5,229 nucleotides of DNA from Muribaculaceae bacterium (GTDB lineage: Bacteria > Bacteroidota > Bacteroidia > Bacteroidales > Muribaculaceae): positions 1 to 5,229 of the forward strand of contig VSPD01000111.1 in NCBI GenBank assembly GCA_009775125.1, in the 5' to 3' direction. The notes beneath the pieces were generated by a model. It was not told where the DNA came from. It worked only from the letters and a program-made list of their open reading frames with translations, and ran no database searches. How positions within the stretch are numbered: position 1 is the stretch's first letter; each line of letters opens with the position of its first letter. A program made the position numbers and the translations under genes. Of this stretch, positions 1 to 5,229 are shown one piece after another.

Positions 1-49
1 GAGATAAGTATATGTAAGACAATAACGTTTGAAAATGGATTTCATTGCA

Positions 50-274
50 TTAATTCTTTAATAAAACATACTTATATGATTGGGTCAGCACACGGTCAAT
101 CTCTTTCACCGGATAGAACACCTTGCCATCGACAATGGAATATCCGATTTTACCTGATGAGCGCATGGTCTGCAATGACCGTGTGCCTATGGAAATTATA
201 GCCCATGTCAGCGACTCCAACATATCCCAACCATATATAGACCGGTGCAAAAAATAAGGAAGTAAAATACTCAT
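50..274 (-). pseudogene. C-terminal remnant of an HTH_17 / excisionase-like DNA-binding protein
   Basis: Read on the minus strand, the frame ending at the stop at 50-52 encodes a stretch with the pattern TRSLQTMRSSGKIGYS followed by VDGKVFYPVKEIDRVL. This is the typical end of Bacteroidetes helix-turn-helix proteins of the HTH_17/MerR-like type: recognition helix with R-[ST]-L-Q-x-x-R, then the wing 'G+I.YS...GK.[FY]Y...[ED]I..[LV]L'. Such proteins are often carried by conjugative or integrative elements. The homologous part covers only about 50-232. Upstream of that the frame stays open to an ATG at 272-274 and a TTG at 314-316, but it runs through a 23-bp DNA repeat that is not a multiple of three, and it has no N-terminal domain I recognise. 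The first HTH helix also has a few residues more than expected. I therefore read it as a truncated or decayed gene. A short functional protein from the ATG at 274 (74 aa) cannot be excluded. Family assignment is from memory of the motif. Confidence 0.5.
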
Positions 275-317
275 AAATGAGGAAGTGAACCATTCATAAA
301 TCAGGAAGTATGACAAT
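249..317. repeat. Three direct repeats with a 23-bp period
   Basis: The 12-bp core AAATnAGGAAGT occurs at 252-263, 275-286 and 298-309, varying only at the fifth base (A, G, C). The starts are exactly 23 bp apart. Units 2 and 3 share a longer match, beginning CATAAAT at 272 and 295. The repeats lie between the HTH remnant and the palindromes ahead of the operon promoter. Iterated sites of this kind are usually protein-binding sites: operators, integrase arm sites or iterons. Which of these applies cannot be told from the sequence. The copies are too few, and the 11-bp intervals too short, for a CRISPR array. Confidence 0.75.
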
Positions 318-335
318 TCTGTCGCTTTGCTTGTT

Positions 336-388
336 GTTCAATATGATATTGCAGTTCAATATAATTGAATAATTCAATGTTTTTTGAA
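336..388. promoter_or_regulatory. Palindrome cluster, candidate operator of the AbiE-like operon
   Basis: Two perfect palindromes sit side by side: CAATATGATATTG (339-351, one central base) and TTCAATATAATTGAA (355-369, 6-bp arms, 3-bp spacer). Their centres are 17 bp apart. A looser TTCAA...TTGAA pair follows at 373-377 and 384-388. The 9-mer GTTCAATAT starts at both 336 and 354. The cluster ends about 9 bp before the -33 element of the promoter. Characterised AbiEi antitoxins repress their own operon by binding inverted repeats in the promoter region, so this is a natural candidate site. AT-rich DNA yields short palindromes easily, so the operator role is inference. Confidence 0.4.
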
Positions 389-396
389 CAAAATAG

Positions 397-427
397 TTGG
401 TTATGTCGGATTTGTTTATTAACTTTG
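397..427 (+). promoter_or_regulatory. Bacteroidetes-type promoter of the AbiE-like operon
   Basis: TAACTTTG at 420-427 fits the Bacteroidetes -7 consensus TAnnTTTG exactly. A TTG at 397-399, 20 bp upstream of it, fits the -33 element. Transcription would begin near 432-435, leaving a leader of roughly 40 nt before the ATG at 472. This argues against the upstream in-frame starts (TTG 397, ATG 403, ATG 430), which lie in or at the promoter. Confidence 0.65.
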
Positions 428-471
428 CGATGTTCAATGGCATTGAATACCCAACAATAAATGAACAAAAG

Positions 472-1461
472 ATGAGCGATCAGGAAATATTAAATAGAGC
501 CGTTGCTGCACTGAACAGCAATCTTTATCGTGAGAAAGCCACGGTAGATTATGACGGCGATGTCCCTTGTCTTACTTTAATGGGCAAGCGATTTTGGTGT
601 GTCGTAAAACCGAACCTTACACTTGTAGATATGATGGACAAATGTCTTCCTGCCGATAAGGAAGCCCGGATACTTTACGTTACAATCAATGTCACGCCCA
701 AAATGCTGGAACTTGCAAAACTTCCGGAAATCAATGTATTGGACTGCGCCGGGAATTTCAATATCCAGTATCAGCAAGAAAATGGTAATGTAGTGCTTAT
801 GCTTGCCAACAAAGGCGAAAAACCGATTGAAGATGTAATGCCCAAAGCCTACCCGATATTTCTGGAAAAAGGACTTAAAGTTATCTTCTATCTGTTGCTG
901 GATAAGAAAAACATTGGTCGTCCTTACCGGGATATAATGGATGCTACCGTGGTTTCAATCGGAACAGTCAAGAATATCATTGATGGAATGATATATCAGC
1001 AATTCGCGCGTGTTGAAGATAATAAACGTTTTCTGACAAATACAGACCGACTGCTGATGCTTTGGGCGACTAACTATGGGCAGATTTTGAAGCCCAGACT
1101 GTTGCAGACCCGGTTTGCATTCCGCTATGAGGAAAAACGCAAGAACTGGAAAGCAATGACTCTCCCCGACGGAATGATGTGGGGAGGAGAACCTGCCGCC
1201 ACTCTCACCGATGGCTTCCTCACACCGGGAGAGTTTACTATATATACGGATGTCCCTGCTGCAACTTTAATGAAAACAGGTGCTGTAATTCCTGACGCAA
1301 ACGGGGAAATTACCGTATATGAGAAGTTCTGGAAAGATGAAGAAGCAACGAATGTTACACCTGCAATACTGACATACGCGGATTTGATGGATACGGCCAA
1401 CAGCCGTTGCATCGAGGCTGCGCAAAAGATAAAGGAATATGAGCTTAAATATCTCCTCTGA
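472..1461 (+). CDS. Type IV toxin-antitoxin system antitoxin, AbiEi_2-like
   Basis: The 329-residue product looks like an AbiEi_2-type antitoxin (COG4861/PF09952-like, from memory), the regulator that pairs with a nucleotidyltransferase toxin. Residues 1-110 form the N-terminal domain, with the family pattern LDCAGNFNI at 90-98. Residues about 131-195 are a winged helix-turn-helix: IGRPYRDIM at 148-156, then SIGTVKNIIDGM as recognition helix (162-173) and a wing ending in RFLTNTD. The conserved block LLMLWATNYGQILKPRL follows (194-210). The C-terminal domain has WGGEPAA (237-243), a P-x-G-E-F-T-I-Y strand and the closing LTYADLMDTANSR. Family members show all of these. It should bind operator DNA, repress the operon and counteract the toxin encoded next. 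The start at 472 is chosen because the promoter lies at 397-427 and because MSDQEILNRA is a natural family N-terminus; the frame is open further up to 397. The leader is A-rich with no Shine-Dalgarno. It overlaps the toxin gene by 23 bp. Confidence 0.88.
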   Translation: MSDQEILNRAVAALNSNLYREKATVDYDGDVPCLTLMGKRFWCVVKPNLTLVDMMDKCLPADKEARILYVTINVTPKMLELAKLPEINVLDCAGNFNIQYQQENGNVVLMLANKGEKPIEDVMPKAYPIFLEKGLKVIFYLLLDKKNIGRPYRDIMDATVVSIGTVKNIIDGMIYQQFARVEDNKRFLTNTDRLLMLWATNYGQILKPRLLQTRFAFRYEEKRKNWKAMTLPDGMMWGGEPAATLTDGFLTPGEFTIYTDVPAATLMKTGAVIPDANGEITVYEKFWKDEEATNVTPAILTYADLMDTANSRCIEAAQKIKEYELKYLL

Positions 1462-2284
1462 AACGATTGACAATCCGCTGCTGATTGATCTGCTGCGTCA
1501 ACTTAATCGTACCTTCTCAAAAATCGGTAGCAATTTCTTTGTCATTGGTGCGACTGCCCGCGATATAATATTGCGTGTTCTCGCCAATACATCGGCGAGA
1601 AGAAAAACTAAAGACCTCGATATTGCCATTGCCGTAACCTGCTGGGATAGGTATAATGAAATCTGTCGGGCATTGATAGCCGATGGATTTGAAAAGTCCA
1701 CTCATCAGGCTCAACGATTCTACTTCGGCGATTATGAAGTGGATATAGTTCCTTACGGTGCGGTGGCGAAAGCCGATGATAATATCTATTGGCCGCCGGA
1801 AGAAACGATAGCGATGTCTGTCAAAGGTTTTGACGAAGTATTGAGCGAGGCGATCACGGTCAGCATAGATAATGAGTTTGAAATAAGAATAGCTTCATTG
1901 CACGGGCTGTTTTTATTGAAACTCAATGCTTGGCTTGACCGTAATATCAGCGCAAATAAGGATGCCGAAGATATTTGGTACATAGTGGACAATTACTATT
2001 TCGCCAATGAGGGACGGGGAGTCCACCCCGAAGTGTATGAACTCGACGGATTTGACCTCACTGTCGGAGGTGCTTATTGGATGGCACATGATATTGCCGA
2101 CTTACTGTCACAGGAGCAGATTGCTTACTATGCTGATGTTCTCCGCGATGAGATAGAACGAGAGGAAGATAGCCGACTTGTAGTCCAGATTCTTGAAACC
2201 AACAAGTCTGTCACATCTTCTGATGTCCTTAAAGTTCTGCAAACAATTTCAGATGTGTTCTCAAAAAGGTTGACCGATGATTGA
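1439..2284 (+). CDS. AbiEii-like nucleotidyltransferase toxin of a type IV toxin-antitoxin pair
   Basis: The product has 281 residues and a DNA polymerase beta-type nucleotidyltransferase core. FFVIGATARD (33-42) supplies the glycine-containing loop. TKDLDIAI (57-64) carries the metal-binding pair D59 and D61. The third carboxylate is probably D102 in YEVDIVPYG. The C-terminal half has the features of AbiEii/MNT-like toxins: SLHGLFLLKLNAW with K161, then a KDAEDIWYI block (174-181). Characterised AbiEii and MenT proteins use NTPs; some MenT toxins add nucleotides to tRNA 3' ends and stop translation. The substrate here cannot be read from the sequence. The gene begins inside the end of the antitoxin gene (23-bp overlap, ATG preceded by AAAGGAAT but too close for a normal ribosome binding site). 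This suggests translational coupling, as usual for such pairs. No other ATG lies near the N-terminus. The active site looks intact. A non-toxic MNT-type enzyme is the alternative, but the preceding AbiEi protein makes the toxin role likely. Confidence 0.85.
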   Translation: MSLNISSETIDNPLLIDLLRQLNRTFSKIGSNFFVIGATARDIILRVLANTSARRKTKDLDIAIAVTCWDRYNEICRALIADGFEKSTHQAQRFYFGDYEVDIVPYGAVAKADDNIYWPPEETIAMSVKGFDEVLSEAITVSIDNEFEIRIASLHGLFLLKLNAWLDRNISANKDAEDIWYIVDNYYFANEGRGVHPEVYELDGFDLTVGGAYWMAHDIADLLSQEQIAYYADVLRDEIEREEDSRLVVQILETNKSVTSSDVLKVLQTISDVFSKRLTDD

Positions 2285-2891
2285 TGTTGAAGTATTCTCG
2301 AAAGCCGGTATCGGGAAAGACAATGAGGATTACGCTTTGCACACGGAAATTGCTCCCGATGTGGCATTGACTGTCGTTTGCGATGGTATGGGTGGATTGT
2401 TTGATGGCGCGGACGCGTCAAGAATTGTAGCCCACAGTATCGAAAACTATCTGAGGAAAAACTTTTGCTCTCAGAAACCCGAACACACCATAGTCAATGC
2501 CATACTCTACGCTAATGATGAGTTAGCGAAGGAGTGCCGACTCATTCAGTCCAAGATGGGGGCGTCGGTTGGCTTGACCTTATTTGTTGGCGATTATTGC
2601 TATTATTCATGGCTGGGCGATGTCAGAATATATCTCAAACAAGGCGACCAGACAGAATTGCTGACGGAAGATCATTTAGCTATTGAAGGGAACCACTCGT
2701 TTCTGACACGTTGTATCAATGGCCGGGAATTTCGTTATTCTCCGGTTGTTGCAGATATGACTATACATTCCGGCGATGAGGTCTTTATTGCCACAGACGG
2801 ATATTATCTTCACCACAACATGGGTACTCCGATAGAAGCCGAAAATACGACAGAAGATGACGCTACTATTGTCTGTATCAAACTGATATAG
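2277..2891 (+). CDS. PP2C-family protein Ser/Thr phosphatase, compact
   Basis: The 204-residue product shows the ordered motifs of metal-dependent PP2C phosphatases: GIGKDNEDYA (11-20), VVCDGMGG (33-40), GASVGLTLFVG (95-105), WLGDVRIYL (112-120, GDSR in most relatives), LTEDH (129-133), EVFIATDGYY (168-177) and DDATIV (194-199). Metal-binding acidic residues are expected at D18, D36, D174 and D195, and all are present, so it should be an active cytosolic phosphatase. It is short for the family (usually about 240 or more): only about 20 residues separate the second DG from the final DDAT, so the flap or its neighbouring helices are reduced. There is no transmembrane segment or kinase domain. 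It overlaps the toxin gene by 8 bp (ATGATTGA), which implies coupled translation and a job linked to the toxin-antitoxin pair. The target is unknown; the antitoxin, the toxin or the small downstream protein are obvious candidates. No partner kinase is visible in the window. Confidence 0.87.
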   Translation: MIDVEVFSKAGIGKDNEDYALHTEIAPDVALTVVCDGMGGLFDGADASRIVAHSIENYLRKNFCSQKPEHTIVNAILYANDELAKECRLIQSKMGASVGLTLFVGDYCYYSWLGDVRIYLKQGDQTELLTEDHLAIEGNHSFLTRCINGREFRYSPVVADMTIHSGDEVFIATDGYYLHHNMGTPIEAENTTEDDATIVCIKLI

Positions 2892-2895
2892 CCTC

Positions 2896-3120
2896 ATGCC
2901 ATATTCTTGGAACATGGAATTCATGACATTACAACCTGAAGAATATCGGTTAACATCCGCCTCTTCAATAAAGGAGATAGAGGGGTCACCACTACTGATT
3001 TCGCCGAAAATAAGCCAAAGTATTTTTAACGTGCTGAGCGATGGAGGATTGGAAATAATTTCTCAACTTTGCAATAATAGAATTGCATGTTCGGTGAAGG
3101 ACATTGAAGCGGCAATTTGA
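2896..3120 (+). CDS. Small uncharacterised protein at the end of the AbiE-PP2C operon
   Basis: I do not recognise this 74-residue product. It starts 4 bp after the phosphatase stop, in the same direction, and so is probably on the same transcript. In-frame ATGs at 2914 and 2923 could also be the start (68 or 65 aa). The sequence looks like a soluble folded protein: an N-terminal part rich in polar residues (LQPEEYRL), a central SPLLISPKI, then two probable helices (SQSIFNVLSDGG and LEIISQLCNN) and an end SVKDIEAAI. There is no signal peptide, membrane helix or metal-binding cluster. The position suggests a small accessory, sensor or adaptor of the phosphatase or toxin, but this is only inferred from context. 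Its 3' end lies 12 bp before the promoter element of the next gene. It could also be a shortened remnant of a longer gene. Confidence 0.55.
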   Translation: MPYSWNMEFMTLQPEEYRLTSASSIKEIEGSPLLISPKISQSIFNVLSDGGLEIISQLCNNRIACSVKDIEAAI

Positions 3121-3131
3121 TATTAACTTAT

Positions 3132-3139
3132 TACTTTTG
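3132..3139 (+). promoter_or_regulatory. Probable -7 promoter element of the SIR2 gene
   Basis: TACTTTTG matches the Bacteroidetes -7 consensus TAnnTTTG, 26 bp before the ATG at 3166, giving a leader of about 20 nt. No good -33 TTTG stands at the usual 19-21 bp: TTTG at 3116-3119 is too near (12 bp) and TTG at 3104-3106 slightly too far (25 bp). It is the only promoter-like element in the 45-bp gap and suggests that the SIR2 gene can be transcribed on its own. No terminator hairpin is visible before it, so read-through from the upstream operon is also possible. Confidence 0.45.
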
Positions 3140-3165
3140 TGAGACTTAAAAATAGGAACTGAATA

Positions 3166-5229
3166 ATGGACGTAAACAGGTATAAGGAGATCGAGAGAGT
3201 TGTGGATTCATCGGTAATGATGAAGCTGGAGCAGGTGCGCAAATTTCTCCGCCGAGGGAAGGCGTCGGTGATGGTCGGAGCAGGATTCTCAAAGAATGCG
3301 GTCATGGACGAGGGGGTACGCATGCTCGACTGGGGTGAGTTATGCGCCGGATTCTATCGTGAGCTTTTTGGCCGAGAACCTTCTGATTGGGATCTTCGCC
3401 TGAAGTCGGCTCTGCGCATGGCCCAGCAGGTGGAATCGGTCAAAGGCCGGAATGCCTTGGAGGAGTTGATCAAGGATTCGCTGCCCAACGATGCCATTGC
3501 TCCGAGTTATCTGCATGAACTACTGGTGAAGCTGAATTGGCGCGATATCTTTACCACCAATTATGATACGCTGCTCGAGGATGCTTCGGTGAAGGTATGC
3601 AAGCATTATAATATCGTCACTTCAAAGGATTCGCTGATCTATCAACCGCATCCGCGTATCGTCAAGGTGCATGGTTCGTTCCCCGACAACCGCCCGTTTA
3701 TCATCACAGAGGAGGATTACCGCACATACGGTGTTCGCTTCCCAGAGTTTGTCAACACTGTGCGTCAGGCGCTGATTGAGACTCAGTTTGTGTTGATCGG
3801 TTTCTCCGGCGATGATCCGAATTTTCTGAGTTGGCTGGGTTGGTTCCGCGATATCATGGGTAGCCGAATGCTGCCTGTCTATCTGATTCAGGTAGGCGCT
3901 ATGCCTCATATGGCCGAGGCGGAGCTGATGAGCCAACGGGGCGTACAGTTGATTCCTACTGAGGCCTGCAGTAGTGATGTGGCTGAAGCATTGGATTTCA
4001 TCCTGTCGTATTTAGGCGATATACACACTCCTGCCGATCAATGGTGTGGATGTCTGGATGATCGTAGATCTCTCAAGGATATTTCGCTGGTAGAAATGAC
4101 ATCCGAGATGAGACAAGTGCGGGAGTCTTGTCCGAATTGGCTCATTCTGCCTGTCGACCGTATCGAAGATTTCAATGATTGCTGGGAACGTTTCCCTTTC
4201 TATGGTCATAAATTCGATGAGCTGACCGATGATAGACAGAAAATTGAATTTCTATATGAAATGGACTGGCGACTTAGCACCTCTTTCACACCCAGATGGA
4301 TCGAGGATGAGTGGTATATGAAGGCGCTCGAGTGGGCGGTATCGGTCTGGGATACGGCCGACAATTCGCTGCGCTTGCATGTCCTGGAGCTGGCTCTGTC
4401 GCTATTGCAGATCTATCGGCAGACCGACAGCCCGAAATTCCACGATATGCTGGGGCTGTTGCGCTCCAAATGTTTGCCATCGGCATTTGCCGCTCACCGT
4501 AAACTATGTTATGAATCGGCAGTATGGTATCTCCAGCATAATGACATTGCCAAGTGCCGCGAATGTCTTAATGCCTGGACGGTGACTGCCGATGATTACC
4601 GGGGCACTATTTGGAAGGCTCGTCTGCTTGATGAGACTGGACAAGGAAAGAATGCCATAATGCTGCTGGAGCAGAGTATCGTCAGCGCAAGACGCAAGTT
4701 GTTGTCGAATGCTGCGTCTGTGTTCCACACCAGTGCCCTCTATATTCTGGAAGATTGTCTCCGTGGAGCCAAACGCCAACGGTCACAAGACAAAAATGGA
4801 CAATTTCCTTCTTTCATCAGATATTGCAAATTTGCCAGTGCTGAAATGGACAAGGATAATGGCGGTAGGTACAGCCGGGTACATGGGTTCAATATCGGTG
4901 CTTCCAGCCGGAATTGGCAATCAGGTGTCTCGGGTTATATAAAGAAATACCTCGGAGCTGCCCGCTACTTTCAGATGGCTGAGGATTATGGCCGACTGAT
5001 AGGGCAGATCCACGGCACTTACAACGAAGATTTAGTCAAAAAGGCTGCTCCGCTCTTAGTGGGTATTAATGTGCGTGCTGCAATTCCATATCTTGTCGAG
5101 GCAGACAGTGAACGGGCGGTGGATATGGCATTCTCGCGCCGACTGATGATGTCTTGGAAGGATTCAGAATTATATACGGCTGTAAACGAATTTGAATATG
5201 ATTGTCAATGGAAATCAGTGTATTACAAC
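3166..5229 (+). CDS. SIR2-like NAD+ hydrolase defence effector with long helical C-terminal region (partial, 3' end outside window)
   Basis: The frame is open from the ATG at 3166 to the last base (688 codons, no stop), so the protein continues beyond the window. An in-frame TGA at 3160-3162 fixes the start. Residues about 20-285 form a SIR2-like (SIR2_2 type) Rossmann domain: VMVGAGFSKNA (35-45) binds the nucleotide, FTTNYDTLL (129-137) has catalytic N132, KVHGS (167-171) has catalytic H169, and IGFSGDDPNF (211-220) closes the pocket. In DSR2 the equivalent residues, from memory, are N133 and H171, so catalysis should be intact. Such proteins destroy NAD+ after sensing phage and cause abortive infection. 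From about residue 290 the chain is Trp-rich and probably helical. Residues about 450-515 look like degenerate TPR helices, as expected for a sensing and oligomerising region. No P-loop or SLOG domain is seen in the visible part, so ThsA and Avs5 architectures are not supported so far. By eye the gene is more GC-rich than the operon before it, which suggests a separate origin. Confidence 0.88.
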   Translation, partial: MDVNRYKEIERVVDSSVMMKLEQVRKFLRRGKASVMVGAGFSKNAVMDEGVRMLDWGELCAGFYRELFGREPSDWDLRLKSALRMAQQVESVKGRNALEELIKDSLPNDAIAPSYLHELLVKLNWRDIFTTNYDTLLEDASVKVCKHYNIVTSKDSLIYQPHPRIVKVHGSFPDNRPFIITEEDYRTYGVRFPEFVNTVRQALIETQFVLIGFSGDDPNFLSWLGWFRDIMGSRMLPVYLIQVGAMPHMAEAELMSQRGVQLIPTEACSSDVAEALDFILSYLGDIHTPADQWCGCLDDRRSLKDISLVEMTSEMRQVRESCPNWLILPVDRIEDFNDCWERFPFYGHKFDELTDDRQKIEFLYEMDWRLSTSFTPRWIEDEWYMKALEWAVSVWDTADNSLRLHVLELALSLLQIYRQTDSPKFHDMLGLLRSKCLPSAFAAHRKLCYESAVWYLQHNDIAKCRECLNAWTVTADDYRGTIWKARLLDETGQGKNAIMLLEQSIVSARRKLLSNAASVFHTSALYILEDCLRGAKRQRSQDKNGQFPSFIRYCKFASAEMDKDNGGRYSRVHGFNIGASSRNWQSGVSGYIKKYLGAARYFQMAEDYGRLIGQIHGTYNEDLVKKAAPLLVGINVRAAIPYLVEADSERAVDMAFSRRLMMSWKDSELYTAVNEFEYDCQWKSVYYN

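Noticed and set aside
4..75. Imperfect inverted repeat ATAAGTATATGT (4-15) and ACATACTTAT (66-75)
   Set aside because: The arms differ by a 2-base insertion, are 50 bp apart, and one arm lies in the coding end of the HTH remnant. There is no T-run typical of a terminator, so it is likely chance in AT-rich DNA.
249..317. CRISPR array
   Set aside because: Only three 12-bp cores with 11-bp intervals are present; the intervals are far too short for spacers, and no cas gene is near.
397..471. N-terminal extension of the antitoxin starting at TTG 397, ATG 403 or ATG 430
   Set aside because: The region holds the -33 and -7 promoter elements, and transcription should begin after about 432. ATG 472 gives a family-like N-terminus.
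577..1992. Antisense open frames of 65-95 codons opposite the antitoxin and toxin genes
   Set aside because: They lie wholly inside well-supported genes, show no recognisable motifs and are expected from codon bias.
3116..3119. TTTG as the -33 element of the SIR2 promoter
   Set aside because: It is only 12 bp from the -7 element; the usual spacing is about 19-21 bp.
3123..4942. Short open frames on both strands within the SIR2 gene
   Set aside because: The SIR2 frame is continuous through the whole stretch with clear motifs; the others have low-complexity translations and no family likeness.
3166..5229. STAND (Avs5-like) or ThsA-like architecture for the SIR2 protein
   Set aside because: No Walker A P-loop and no SLOG-type domain are visible in the 688 residues present, although the unseen C-terminus leaves this partly open.

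Overview
The window looks like a defence or accessory segment from a member of the Bacteroidota, probably a gut Bacteroidales. This is inferred from three things. There are two promoter elements of the Bacteroidetes type (TAnnTTTG) just ahead of genes. Good Shine-Dalgarno sequences are lacking. On the left edge lies a fragment of a Bacteroidetes-style helix-turn-helix (excisionase-like) protein. There are no rRNA or tRNA genes, CRISPR array, transposase or housekeeping genes.

Layout. Positions 1-396 are AT-rich and hold no complete gene. They contain the 3' part of an HTH_17-like gene on the minus strand (stop at 50-52), three direct repeats with an exact 23-bp period (249-317), and a cluster of small palindromes (336-388). 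A promoter follows at 397-427. It drives a tight plus-strand operon: an AbiEi_2-family antitoxin/regulator (472-1461), an AbiEii-like nucleotidyltransferase toxin (1439-2284, 23-bp overlap), a compact PP2C-type Ser/Thr phosphatase (2277-2891, 8-bp overlap) and a small unrecognised protein (2896-3120, 4-bp gap). After a 45-bp gap with its own promoter element comes a large gene (3166 to beyond 5229) with an N-terminal SIR2-like NAD+ hydrolase domain and a long, probably alpha-helical C-terminal region. It is cut off by the window end after 688 codons.

How the genes may work together. The first two genes form a type IV toxin-antitoxin (AbiE-like) pair: the antitoxin has a winged helix and probably represses its own promoter, while the nucleotidyltransferase is the growth-arresting toxin. 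The phosphatase and small protein are packed into the same transcript, which is not part of the classical two-gene AbiE system and is the most interesting point here. A phosphatase could act on a phosphorylated toxin or antitoxin, but that is a hypothesis. The SIR2 protein resembles NAD+-depleting abortive-infection effectors of the DSR/Thoeris ThsA kind. It appears to be a separate transcription unit and may be an independent neighbour in a defence island, or a linked part of a larger system.
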